From positions 1-43,696 of the forward strand of contig CASEYW010000111.1 in NCBI GenBank assembly GCA_949292215.1: a stretch of 43,696 nucleotides of DNA, read 5' to 3'. This document shows positions 16,883-24,924 of this stretch, piece after piece (the first letter of the stretch is position 1; each line of letters starts with the position of its first letter). The stretch comes from an uncultured bacterium. GTDB taxonomy: Bacteria > Verrucomicrobiota > Lentisphaeria > Victivallales > UBA1829. The notes beneath the pieces were generated by a model. That model saw only the letters and a program-made list of their open reading frames with translations, was not told the DNA's origin and did not search any database. A program made the position numbers and the translations under genes.

Positions 16883-17830
16883 TCACTCTTCCCGGAGCAG
16901 GCGTTCGAAGTATTCGATGGTATACCTGAGTCCCTCTTCGAGATGGGTGGTCGGCTGCCAGTGAAGGAGTTCCTTTGCTTTTGAGATGTCGGGGCGTCGC
17001 TGTTTCGGATCATCGGAAGGGAGAGGCCGGAAGACGATTTTCGAATTGGAGTTTGTCATTTTTTTGACAAGTTCTGCGAGCTGCAGCATCGTGAATTCCC
17101 CGGGATTGCCGATATTGACCGGTCCGGTGATATGATCGGGCGTATTCATCATGCGGACCATGGCGTCGATGAGGTCCTTGCAGTAGCAGAAACTGCGGGT
17201 CTGTGTTCCGTCGCCGTAGATTGTGATGTCTTCTCCCTTAAGAGCCTGGACGATGAAGTTGCTGACGACACGTCCGTCGTTCGGGTGCATATTCGGACCG
17301 TAAGTGTTGAAAATGCGGACGATTTTCACGCGGAGACGGCATTGTCTGTAATAGGATGTAAAAAGGGTTTCCGCAGCGCGTTTTCCTTCATCATAACAGG
17401 CGCGCTCCCCGATGGGATTCACATTTCCCCAGTACTCCTCAACTTGAGGATGAATGTGAGGATCTCCATAGACTTCCGAGGTCGAAGCCTGAAGAATTTT
17501 TGCATTGACCCGTTTTGCGAGACCAAGCATGTTGATGGCTCCATGCACACAGGTCTTGACCGTCTGAACGGGATCCTTCTGGTAGTGAACCGGAGATGCG
17601 GGACATGCCAGATTGTAGATTTCATCCACCTCAAGATAGAGGGGAAATGTAATGTCGTGACGGATCACTTCAAAATGGCGGTTGTCCATCAGGGGATAGA
17701 TATTCCGCTTGTTCCCTGTGAAGAAATTATCGACGCAGATGACGTTGTTCCCATCGTTCAGAAGCCGTTCGCAGAGGTGGGAGCCGAGAAAGCCGCTTCC
17801 TCCGGTGACAAGAATGTTTTTACCGCTCAT
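16883..17830 (-). CDS. NAD-dependent epimerase/dehydratase, UDP-glucuronate decarboxylase (UDP-xylose synthase)-like
   Basis: The 315-residue product is an extended SDR with the NAD motif GGSGFLGSH (10-18), STSEVYGDP (116-124), the catalytic pair Tyr146/Lys150 (CYDEGK), and [10 protein letters not shown]. The sequences [17 protein letters not shown] and [10 protein letters not shown], and the [14 protein letters not shown] segment, are characteristic of UDP-glucuronate decarboxylases, which make UDP-xylose for surface polysaccharide. The start codon has only a weak ribosome site. It converges with the secreted-protein gene and is divergent from the NDK gene. No glycosyltransferase gene is adjacent. 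Confidence 0.88.
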   Translation of the reverse strand: MSGKNILVTGGSGFLGSHLCERLLNDGNNVICVDNFFTGNKRNIYPLMDNRHFEVIRHDITFPLYLEVDEIYNLACPASPVHYQKDPVQTVKTCVHGAINMLGLAKRVNAKILQASTSEVYGDPHIHPQVEEYWGNVNPIGERACYDEGKRAAETLFTSYYRQCRLRVKIVRIFNTYGPNMHPNDGRVVSNFIVQALKGEDITIYGDGTQTRSFCYCKDLIDAMVRMMNTPDHITGPVNIGNPGEFTMLQLAELVKKMTNSNSKIVFRPLPSDDPKQRRPDISKAKELLHWQPTTHLEEGLRYTIEYFERLLREE

Positions 17831-17940
17831 AGTATTCCGCCATTTTTTGATTGCACAATTTTATGAAAGAAAGTATAGCATGAAGTTGCAGATTCGTCAA
17901 GAAATCTTGAAAAATATAGTTGGAAAAAAATGGAATGCGA

Positions 17941-17969
17941 TTGATAAAATTGCAAACAGGTGGTATCTT
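17941..17969 (+). promoter_or_regulatory. Promoter of the tandem NDK gene
   Basis: TTGATA, a 17-base spacer, and TATCTT, followed by A. Transcription would begin near 17976, which excludes the upstream GTG at 17960 as start of the NDK gene and supports the ATG at 18056. Confidence 0.55.
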
Positions 17970-18055
17970 ATTTATCTGCTGTTTTTCCGGAACGAGGATA
18001 TCATTCCGGCAGACAAAGGAGAACGGGCAAACTGAAAGAGGGAGCAAAGAAAATC

Positions 18056-19243
18056 ATGGCAGTGGAACTTTCCTATGTGCTGATCACCCCGTATTCGTTG
18101 AAGAAATCGCGCACCGGGGGAATTATTGCGAGACTGTTGTCAAGAACCGATCTGGAACTGGTTGCGGCGAGAATGATTGCGCCGGACAAGGCGTTTGCCG
18201 AGGCGTATGCGGATTCGTTGAAACGGCGTGTCGGGTCACGCGACGAGTTCGCGGCAAAAATCCTTTCCGATTATGTTCTGGACAATTTTTCTCCGTTGAA
18301 TGACGGACGCCGCGAACGGCTCATGCTCCTCCTTTTCCGTGGTGAAAACGCCTGCGAGAAACTGTACCACGTGGTCGGCCAGCTTCCCAACAGCAAGAAC
18401 CGGAATGAGAACATTTACGGGGATACGATCCGTGACACTTACTGCAATCTGGTTTTCAACCGCGACGGTTCTCTGCTCTACTTCGAACCGGCTGTCTTCA
18501 CTCCGCCGCATCTTGAGGGATGTGTCGAACGACTGAAAATCATTGCTGATTTCATTGAGAAGGAAGATAACATTGTCGACAACATCGTCCGCAATGAGGA
18601 CGAGCATGGCAGGGAGAGAACTCTGGTCATCATCAAGCCGGACAACTGGCGTCGTCCGAGCATGAAACCCGGCAATATCATTGATATGTTCAGCCGCACC
18701 TGTCTGCGGATCGTCGGGTGCAAGATTTACCAGATGTCCGTCGCCGAGGCTTTGGAATTCTATGGACCGGTTAAACAGGCTCTCCGGAAAAAACTTGCGC
18801 CGGTGATTGGGAAAAAAGCCAAGGAACTGCTGGAAACCCAGTACAAAATTGTGATGGGCGACGAATGCGACACCATGCTGGAAAAATCCGTCGGACTTGC
18901 ATTCGCGGACGATCAGTTCAACCGGATCGTCGAGTTCATGTCCGGTGTCCGTCCCGACAGCTGTCCTGCCGAGGAGTTGAATGCACCCGGCAAGGTGAAG
19001 TGTATGATCCTGATCTATGAAGGCTCCGATGCCATCTCCAAGATCCGCACGGTCCTCGGTCCCACCGATCCGACCAAGGCTCCGGATGGAACCATCCGCC
19101 GCGAATTCGGACAGGATGTCATGGTCAATACCGCTCACGCTTCCGATTCCCCCGAAAGTTACGAGCGCGAATCCAAAGTCATTAAGATCGAACGCAACAA
19201 CATGGCAGCGATTATTCAGGATTATTTGAAAAATTTCAAGTGA
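18056..19243 (+). CDS. Tandem nucleoside-diphosphate-kinase-like protein (two NDK domains)
   Basis: The 395-residue protein is more than twice the usual NDK length (about 140). Residues 1 to about 165 look like a first NDK domain: YVLITPYSL at the start, then GENACEKLYHVVGQ and GDTIRDTYCN, but its end (NLVFNRDGSLLYFEPAVF) lacks the active-site histidine. The second domain (about 190-380) begins ERTLVIIKPDNW, has a long helical insertion, and ends GTIRREFGQDVMVNTAHASDSPESYERE. His361 is in the position of the phosphorylated histidine of NDK (N-x-x-H-G-S-D, here HASD). So one domain may be active and one degenerate. The GTG at 17960 is rejected because it precedes the predicted transcription start. 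The 3' end is duplicated beyond the GH3 gene. Confidence 0.75.
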   Translation: MAVELSYVLITPYSLKKSRTGGIIARLLSRTDLELVAARMIAPDKAFAEAYADSLKRRVGSRDEFAAKILSDYVLDNFSPLNDGRRERLMLLLFRGENACEKLYHVVGQLPNSKNRNENIYGDTIRDTYCNLVFNRDGSLLYFEPAVFTPPHLEGCVERLKIIADFIEKEDNIVDNIVRNEDEHGRERTLVIIKPDNWRRPSMKPGNIIDMFSRTCLRIVGCKIYQMSVAEALEFYGPVKQALRKKLAPVIGKKAKELLETQYKIVMGDECDTMLEKSVGLAFADDQFNRIVEFMSGVRPDSCPAEELNAPGKVKCMILIYEGSDAISKIRTVLGPTDPTKAPDGTIRREFGQDVMVNTAHASDSPESYERESKVIKIERNNMAAIIQDYLKNFK

Positions 19244-19322
19244 TCTTTTTTGAGCGCTATTGTAAAAAAACATTCCCTGTGATATTGGTAGAGCCGGGCC
19301 GGAAACGGTGCCGGCTCTTTTT
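19220..19322 (+). repeat. Diverged direct repeat, left copy (NDK gene 3' end plus hairpin)
   Basis: It begins inside the last codons of the NDK gene (DYLKNFK-stop) and runs through TTGTAAAA...GTGATATTGGTAGAGCCGGGCCGG to the hairpin and T-run. The same order occurs at 21488-21591 with about 80% identity. The two copies bracket the GH3 gene. Confidence 0.8.
19290..19322 (+). terminator. Terminator after the NDK gene
   Basis: AGAGCCGG (19290-19297) pairs with CCGGCTCT (19311-19318), followed by five Ts. It also sits in the GH3 leader, so it could attenuate read-through into GH3. Confidence 0.8.
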
Positions 19323-19358
19323 CTGCCAATGAGCTTTGTAACAAGGAGTGGATGGAAG

Positions 19359-21446
19359 ATGGAAACATTCAGGAATCCGGCAGTTCCGCTGGAAGAGCGG
19401 ATTGACGCTCTCCTGGCGGAATTGACCGTGGATGAAAAACTCGGATTTCTCAACTATCGCAATGAAGGCGTGCCTCGGCTTGGCATTCCCCCTTATGTGT
19501 GGTGGAATGAGGCTCTGCACGGGCTGGCCCGCAGCGGAACGGCAACTGTTTTTCCGCAGGCAATCGCCATGGCGTCAACCTTCTCCCCCGAACTGGTCGG
19601 GCAGATGGGTGAAGTGATTGCTCTGGAGGGGCGCGCACGTCATGCTGATTCTGTAAAGCATGGGGATTTCGGCACGTACAAAGGGCTGACCTATTGGTCG
19701 CCGAATGTAAACATTTTCCGAGACCCTCGATGGGGCAGGGGACAGGAAACCTATGGGGAATGTCCGTATCTCACCGGACAGATGGGGGCGGCTTTTGTTC
19801 GGGGAATTCAGGGACCCGATCCCAATCATCTGAAAGCCGTGGCGACTCCGAAACATTTTGCAGTTCACTCCGGGCCTGAAAAGAACCGTCTGAAATTCAA
19901 TTCCCGGGTTAGTGAAAAGGATCTCCGGGAAACCTATCTGCCGGCGTTTCATGCCTGTATCAAAGCCGGAGCGCAGTCGGTGATGAGCGCCTACAATGCA
20001 CTGAACGGAACTCCATGCAGTGTGAATGCTGCATTGCTGAACGGAATCCTGCGGAAGGAATGGGGCTTCGACGGCGCCGTTGTTACGGATGCCGGTGCGG
20101 GCGAGGCTCTGGTTCGGGAACACAAACGCTTTCCTGATTATCCCGCTGCGGTTGCTGAGGAGCTCAAGAGCGGTGCGGATGTGATTACCGATTGGGCCGT
20201 CGGAGTTCGGGATGCGTGGAAACAAGGACTGATTTCGGAACCGGATCTTGACCGGGCGGTCAGGAATCAGCTCCGTCTAAAATTCCGGATGGGCTTTTTC
20301 GATCCCCCGGCGGAAGCGCCTTCCTGCGATGTGATTGAGTGCAAAGCACATCGTCTCCTTGCGTTGGAAGCGGCACGCAGAAGTATTGTCCTGCTCAAAA
20401 ATGCAAATGGACTTCTGCCTCTGAATTTCTCGAAACTGAAATCCGTGGCCGTGATCGGACCGAATGCGGATTCGCGGGAGATCCTGCTGGGCAACTACTT
20501 CGGAACGCCGACCCGTACGGTGACACTTCTGGAAGGTATTCTGGCGGAAGCCCCCGAAACTTGCCGTGTGATCTATGCGCGCGGATGCGAGCCGGTTTCG
20601 ACAAAGACCGAAGGATGTGCCGAAGAGTGTGACCGGATCGCCGAAGCCCTCAGTGCAGCCGAGCAGGCGGAGATTTCCATCCTTTGCCTGGGACTGAATC
20701 CGCAGATCGAAGGCGAGGCCGGAGATGCGTTCAATTCTGAAATCGCTGGCGATAAGCCCGATCTGGAACTGCCCGGTTTGCAGAAACTTCTGCTGGAAAA
20801 AATTGCCGGACTCGGCAAACCCGTGATTCTGGTTTCCGTTTCGGGCAGTGCTCTTGCGCTTCCCGAAGAACTGGCGGACGGGGTGATTCAATGTTTCTAT
20901 CCCGGAGCGGAAGGCGGAACAGCGCTCGGGAATGTGCTGTCGGGGAAAACCAATCCTTCCGGGCGTCTTCCCGTGACATTCTACCGGAGTGCGAAGGATC
21001 TGCCTCCGTTTGAAGACTATGCCATGCAGGGACGGACCTACCGCTTTTTCAGTGGAGAGGTTCTCCATCCGTTTGGTTTCGGATTAAGTTATACCTCATT
21101 CGAATATTCGAACCTCTCTATTCCAGAGTCGATTCCTGCTGGAGAAGGGATGAACGCCGGGCTTGTTGTCAGGAATACTGGAACATGCGCCGGTGAAACG
21201 GTTGTTCAGCTTTATGTCGCGGCAACTTGTCCGCCTACCAGGGCTCCGTTGAAGCAGCTTGCTGCCGTGAAGCGGATTGCCCTGTTGCCCGGAGAGTCGC
21301 GTAAAATCGAACTGGAGATCCATCCGGACTCCTTTCTGCTGACCTTTGATGACGGCTCAAGGCGTGTTCTGCCCGGCATCTGGCGGATCGAAATCGGTCA
21401 TGATTCCCGGAAAATAGCTGCGAGCGCAGAGGTACGCCTCTCCTGA
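19359..21446 (+). CDS. Glycoside hydrolase family 3, beta-xylosidase/beta-glucosidase-like, cytoplasmic
   Basis: The 695-residue enzyme has the GH3 layout: (beta/alpha)8 domain (RLGIPPYVWWNEALHG, WSPNVNIFRDPRWGRGQETYGE, ATPKHF), alpha/beta sandwich from about 340 (VLLKNANGLLPL, VAVIGPNA), and fibronectin III-like domain from about 590. The nucleophile is Asp244 (VVTDAGAG). The acid/base is probably a glutamate of IEGE (451-453), as in the xylosidase branch. There is no signal peptide, so it cleaves imported oligosaccharides. Substrate (xylosides or beta-glucosides) is inferred. The ATG at 19359 has AAGGAG ten bases upstream; the in-frame ATG at 19308 lies inside the terminator hairpin. The gene is bracketed by the diverged direct repeat. 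Confidence 0.93.
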   Translation: METFRNPAVPLEERIDALLAELTVDEKLGFLNYRNEGVPRLGIPPYVWWNEALHGLARSGTATVFPQAIAMASTFSPELVGQMGEVIALEGRARHADSVKHGDFGTYKGLTYWSPNVNIFRDPRWGRGQETYGECPYLTGQMGAAFVRGIQGPDPNHLKAVATPKHFAVHSGPEKNRLKFNSRVSEKDLRETYLPAFHACIKAGAQSVMSAYNALNGTPCSVNAALLNGILRKEWGFDGAVVTDAGAGEALVREHKRFPDYPAAVAEELKSGADVITDWAVGVRDAWKQGLISEPDLDRAVRNQLRLKFRMGFFDPPAEAPSCDVIECKAHRLLALEAARRSIVLLKNANGLLPLNFSKLKSVAVIGPNADSREILLGNYFGTPTRTVTLLEGILAEAPETCRVIYARGCEPVSTKTEGCAEECDRIAEALSAAEQAEISILCLGLNPQIEGEAGDAFNSEIAGDKPDLELPGLQKLLLEKIAGLGKPVILVSVSGSALALPEELADGVIQCFYPGAEGGTALGNVLSGKTNPSGRLPVTFYRSAKDLPPFEDYAMQGRTYRFFSGEVLHPFGFGLSYTSFEYSNLSIPESIPAGEGMNAGLVVRNTGTCAGETVVQLYVAATCPPTRAPLKQLAAVKRIALLPGESRKIELEIHPDSFLLTFDDGSRRVLPGIWRIEIGHDSRKIAASAEVRLS

Positions 21447-21487
21447 TCAACGCATTGGCGGAATCGAAGGAAAAAATGGTTTCTCCC

Positions 21488-21591
21488 GCTTATTTGAAGA
21501 AATTCAAGTGATATTTTTCCGAATTGCGTTGTAAAAGAGCCTTACCCGTGATATTAGTAGAGCCGGGCCGGAAATGGTTCCGGCTTTTTTT
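21488..21591 (+). repeat. Diverged direct repeat, right copy (relict NDK gene end plus hairpin)
   Basis: After the GH3 stop the sequence reads AYLKKFK-stop in one frame, matching the DYLKNFK-stop end of the NDK gene. It continues through TTGTAAAA...CCCGTGATATTAGTAGAGCCGGGCCGG to a hairpin with seven Ts. Upstream of GCTTATTTG the similarity to the NDK gene fades, so only its last codons were copied. Both copies also contain TTGTAA-17 bases-TATTRG, which could be a promoter. Confidence 0.8.
21561..21591 (+). terminator. Terminator or attenuator between GH3 and clpS
   Basis: CCGGCT (21580-21585) can pair with AGCCGG at 21561-21566, or CCGGC with GCCGG at 21567-21571. It is followed by a run of Ts to 21591. 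The clpS start is only about 19 bases further on. Confidence 0.65.
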
Positions 21592-21609
21592 ACCGGGAGA
21601 TTTTAAGAG

Positions 21610-21918
21610 ATGGGTGCGAACAGGGAACGGTATGAAGACGATTCCGAATCGATGATCTCTTTTGCGGAACCTCCAATGTTCAAGGTGATTCTTTTAAACG
21701 ATGATTATACGCCGATGGACTTTGTTGTGGCTGTTTTGAAAAATGTCTTTCATAAGAATCAGGGAGATGCGGAAAGCATCATGCTGAGCGTACATAACAA
21801 CGGTTCGGCCGTTTGCGGAATTTATACATACGAAATTGCGGAAACGAAAGTGGCGCAGGTGGGCAAGCTGTCGGGGGACGCCGGATATCCGCTCCGCTGT
21901 ACAATGGAAGAAGACTGA
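21610..21918 (+). CDS. clpS: ATP-dependent Clp protease adaptor ClpS
   Basis: The 102-residue protein matches ClpS: KVILLNDDYTPMDFVVAVLKNVFHKN, then AESIMLSVHNNGSAVCGIYTYEIAETKV. ClpS binds the ClpA N-domain and delivers N-degron substrates (Leu, Phe, Trp, Tyr N-termini). The LNDDYTPMDFV pocket motif is intact. Adjacency to clpA, two bases downstream, confirms the role. A TTAAGAG-like ribosome site precedes it. Confidence 0.95.
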   Translation: MGANRERYEDDSESMISFAEPPMFKVILLNDDYTPMDFVVAVLKNVFHKNQGDAESIMLSVHNNGSAVCGIYTYEIAETKVAQVGKLSGDAGYPLRCTMEED

Positions 21919-21920
21919 AG

Positions 21921-24122
21921 ATGAGTATGAACATTTCCAGAGAATGTGCTGATTTTTTGCAGGGACTCAGGAGCCTTGCCAAAGAAATGTCGCATGAGTA
22001 TATGCTGCCGGAGCATGTGCTCCTGTATCTCTGCGGAGTGCCGGCTATGTCGGAGATGCTGCGCACGCTTGGAGCCGATGTGGAACGGATTCGCACGGAG
22101 CTGAATCGTTTTTTTGAGGAACGTGTCGAGAAAACGGAAGTCGAGGAAGTTTCCTTTTCGCTTTCCGTGATGCGAATCTTTTCCAATGCGGAACAGCAGG
22201 TGCTATCCTCCGGAAGAGATTGTCTTGAGATTTCGGATATTATGGTGGCATTGTTTTCCGAGGAACAATCCTATGCGGTCTATGTGCTCCACGGGCAGGA
22301 TATCTACTACGAGGGAGTGATCGATTATGTGACCGATGTGACGCATCCGGAAATAAAGGAAGGCGGGGAAGATCCCGATTTCGCAAAGGATTCCGCGCTG
22401 GAACTCTATGCCGTTGAGTTGAATCGGATGGCGAAGGAAGGGAAGATCGACTTCATAGTCGGTCGTGAAAAAGAACTGGATTCGATTCTGCGCACGCTTT
22501 CCCGCAGAAAAAAGAACAACCCGCTTCTGGCGGGCGAACCCGGAGTCGGGAAGACCGCGATTGTGGAAGGGCTGGCCGTCCGGATCACAAAGAAAAAAGT
22601 GCCGCAGCGTTTCCGCAATATGAGGATTTTTGCCCTTGATATGGGTGCGCTGACCGCCGGAACAAAATTCCGCGGTCAGTTCGAGGAACGTTTGAAACAG
22701 CTTGTCAAGGAGCTTTCGCAGATTCCGGATGCCGTTCTGTTCATCGACGAAATCCATACCGTGATCGGAGCAGGTTCGGTTGGAGCTGGATCGCTGGATG
22801 CGTCGAATATTCTGAAACCCTCCTTGAACAACGGTTCCCTGCGCTGTATCGGAGCTACTACGCATGAAGAGTATCGCAATCATATTCTGAAGGACAAGGC
22901 GTTTTCCCGGCGCTTCCTGAAAATCGACGTGCCGGAACCTTCTCCCGAAGACACCCTGAAGATTCTGGAGGGCATCGCACCCGTATATGAAAAACATTAT
23001 GGGGTCAAGTATGAGAAAAAAGCCTTGAACCGGGCTGTTGAACTGGCGTCCCGCCATATTTTCGACCGCTTTATGCCGGACAAAGCGATTGATCTGATGG
23101 ATGAGGCAGGTGCGGCAAACTCCATGCTCACTGTTCCGCAGAAAAAAATTACATCGGAATATGTGGAATCTCTCGCGGTGGAGATGTTCGGTTTACCTCA
23201 GACGCAGGTCTCCGGCGACGATGCCACCCGCCTCAAGGCGCTGGAGGAAACTCTCCGGCGCACGGTTATAGGACAGGATCATGCCATCCGCGCGGTCGTC
23301 CAGGCAATCAAAATTTCCAGAGCCGGACTTGGCAACCGGAACAAACCGGTGGGCTCTTTCCTGTTCGCCGGACCAACCGGAGTTGGAAAAACGGAACTTG
23401 CCCGGCGTCTTGCAGAATCGCTCGGCATCGAACTGGTTCGATTCGATATGAGTGAATATGCCGAAGAATACGCCGTTTCCAAACTGATCGGCTCTTCGCC
23501 GGGATACGTCGGGTTCGAACAGGGCGGACTGCTTACGGAACAGATCCTTCGCAAACCCCATTGCGTTCTCCTCCTTGACGAAATGGAAAAGGCGCATGCG
23601 AAAATTTACGATCTGATGCTCCAGATTATGGACTACGGCGCTATGACGGACAATTCCGGACGCAAAGCCGATTTTCGCAATGTGATTGTGATCATGACAT
23701 CAAACGTCGGTGCGAAATCCCTCTCGGAACATGCGATCGGGTTCGCTCCCGCAGCCGATACTTCTTCCCGGGTCGATACTGCGGTCAAAAAACATTTTTC
23801 GCCGGAATTCCGGAATCGTCTTGATGGAATCGTGCATTTCCATCCGCTTTCCCGAGAGTCGATCCGCTTGATTGTCGGCAAATTCCTGCGGGAAGCCGAT
23901 GAAGCTCTCCGGAACAAAAAAGTCAAACTTCTTGTCGATGAAAAAGCCGTCGACTGGCTCGCGGAAAACGGATTCAATGAAAAGCTCGGAGCTCGACCGA
24001 TGGAGCGCCTCATCCGCGATGCCATTACAGCGAAAATCGTCGACGACATCCTCTTCGGCAAACTGAAACACGGCGGTACTGTTAAAGTTTCCGCCGCCGG
24101 CTCGGAGCTCCTGATCCGTTAA
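21921..24122 (+). CDS. clpA: ATP-dependent Clp protease ATP-binding subunit ClpA
   Basis: The 733-residue AAA+ unfoldase has an N-domain (about 1-145) for ClpS contact, a first ATPase module with Walker A GEPGVGKTA (205-213) and Walker B VLFIDEIHTVIGAG, and a second with GPTGVGKTELAR (about 475) and LLLDEMEKAH. SDNSGRKADFRNV-like sensor segments (here TDNSGRKADFRNVIVIMTSN) follow. It lacks the long middle coiled coil of ClpB, as expected for ClpA. It feeds unfolded protein to ClpP, which is not in this window. The ATG at 21921 follows the clpS stop by two bases; GGAAGAAG lies before it. Confidence 0.96.
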   Translation: MSMNISRECADFLQGLRSLAKEMSHEYMLPEHVLLYLCGVPAMSEMLRTLGADVERIRTELNRFFEERVEKTEVEEVSFSLSVMRIFSNAEQQVLSSGRDCLEISDIMVALFSEEQSYAVYVLHGQDIYYEGVIDYVTDVTHPEIKEGGEDPDFAKDSALELYAVELNRMAKEGKIDFIVGREKELDSILRTLSRRKKNNPLLAGEPGVGKTAIVEGLAVRITKKKVPQRFRNMRIFALDMGALTAGTKFRGQFEERLKQLVKELSQIPDAVLFIDEIHTVIGAGSVGAGSLDASNILKPSLNNGSLRCIGATTHEEYRNHILKDKAFSRRFLKIDVPEPSPEDTLKILEGIAPVYEKHYGVKYEKKALNRAVELASRHIFDRFMPDKAIDLMDEAGAANSMLTVPQKKITSEYVESLAVEMFGLPQTQVSGDDATRLKALEETLRRTVIGQDHAIRAVVQAIKISRAGLGNRNKPVGSFLFAGPTGVGKTELARRLAESLGIELVRFDMSEYAEEYAVSKLIGSSPGYVGFEQGGLLTEQILRKPHCVLLLDEMEKAHAKIYDLMLQIMDYGAMTDNSGRKADFRNVIVIMTSNVGAKSLSEHAIGFAPAADTSSRVDTAVKKHFSPEFRNRLDGIVHFHPLSRESIRLIVGKFLREADEALRNKKVKLLVDEKAVDWLAENGFNEKLGARPMERLIRDAITAKIVDDILFGKLKHGGTVKVSAAGSELLIR

Positions 24123-24195
24123 ACAGCAACGTGGAAAACAGCAGTTCGCATCTTTTCTTCCGCTTTTCCATGCACTGAAAATCAAGTTTCCGGAT

Positions 24196-24230
24196 TTGAA
24201 ATTTGAATTTTAAAATAATTATGATATCTT
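24196..24230 (+). promoter_or_regulatory. Promoter of the two-component operon
   Basis: Two overlapping readings exist: TTGAAA-18 bases-TATGAT (24196-24225) or TTGAAT-16 bases-TATCTT (24203-24230). The region is A/T-rich, and the response-regulator ATG lies about 30 bases downstream. Confidence 0.5.
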
Positions 24231-24255
24231 AATTGTCGCAGAGAGGTTTCGTGCA

Positions 24256-24924
24256 ATGAGAATTCTGTTGGTGGAAGATGACAAGTTGACGGCGGATTTC
24301 ATCCTTCAGGGACTTCAGCAGGCTGGATTTTCCACTTGTCATGCGTCCGATGGAGAGAGTGGACTGTTCAAGGCGAAGACTGAACAGTTCGATCTTGCCG
24401 TGATTGACATCATGCTCCCGAAACGGGATGGAATCTCTGTGATAGAGGAGATGCGTGCCGCCCGAATCGGCATACCCGTGATCGTGCTGAGCGCACGTGG
24501 TTCCGTGGATGACAAAGTCCGTGGCTTGCGCGCGGGTGGAGATGATTATCTGGTCAAGCCGTTTTCCTTCACAGAGCTGCTGGCGCGGATTCAGGCGCAG
24601 CTGCGGCGCAGCGCTCCGTTTTCTGAACCAACCGTGCTGACGGTGGCGGATCTTTCCATTGACCTTCTCAGCCGGAAAGTGACACGCGCCGGCATCCGGA
24701 TTGACCTTCAGCCTCGCGAATTCGCTCTGCTGGAGTACCTGATGCGCAATACAGGGCGCGTAGTCTCCAAAACGATGATTATGGAACATGTTTGGGAATA
24801 CAATTTTGATCCGCAGAGCAATATCGTGGAAGCCCGCATGTACCGCCTGCGCGACAAGATCGATAAACCGTTCGACCGGGAACTGATCCACACGATTCGC
24901 GGAGTCGGTTATGTCCTGGAATAA
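24256..24924 (+). CDS. OmpR-family response regulator
   Basis: The 222-residue protein has a receiver domain (1-120) with acidic residues Asp8/Asp9, phospho-acceptor Asp51 (VIDIMLP) and Lys101 (YLVKPFS). An OmpR-type winged helix follows (LQPREFALLEYLMRN, VVEARMYRLRDKI-like NIVEARMYRLRDK, IHTIRGVGYVLE). The closest named relatives by style are CusR/QseB-type regulators. It overlaps the kinase gene by 14 bases, so the two are co-translated. The signal is unknown; no metal or efflux gene adjoins it. Confidence 0.94.
   Translation: MRILLVEDDKLTADFILQGLQQAGFSTCHASDGESGLFKAKTEQFDLAVIDIMLPKRDGISVIEEMRAARIGIPVIVLSARGSVDDKVRGLRAGGDDYLVKPFSFTELLARIQAQLRRSAPFSEPTVLTVADLSIDLLSRKVTRAGIRIDLQPREFALLEYLMRNTGRVVSKTMIMEHVWEYNFDPQSNIVEARMYRLRDKIDKPFDRELIHTIRGVGYVLE

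Noticed and set aside
17960..18055. Extra N-terminal residues (GTG start) for the NDK protein
   Set aside because: The start would lie within the promoter spacer, before the predicted transcription start, and the added residues match no NDK.
19308..19358. Upstream start (17 extra residues) for the GH3 enzyme
   Set aside because: It lies inside the terminator hairpin of the NDK gene and has no ribosome site, whereas the ATG at 19359 has AAGGAG at a good distance.
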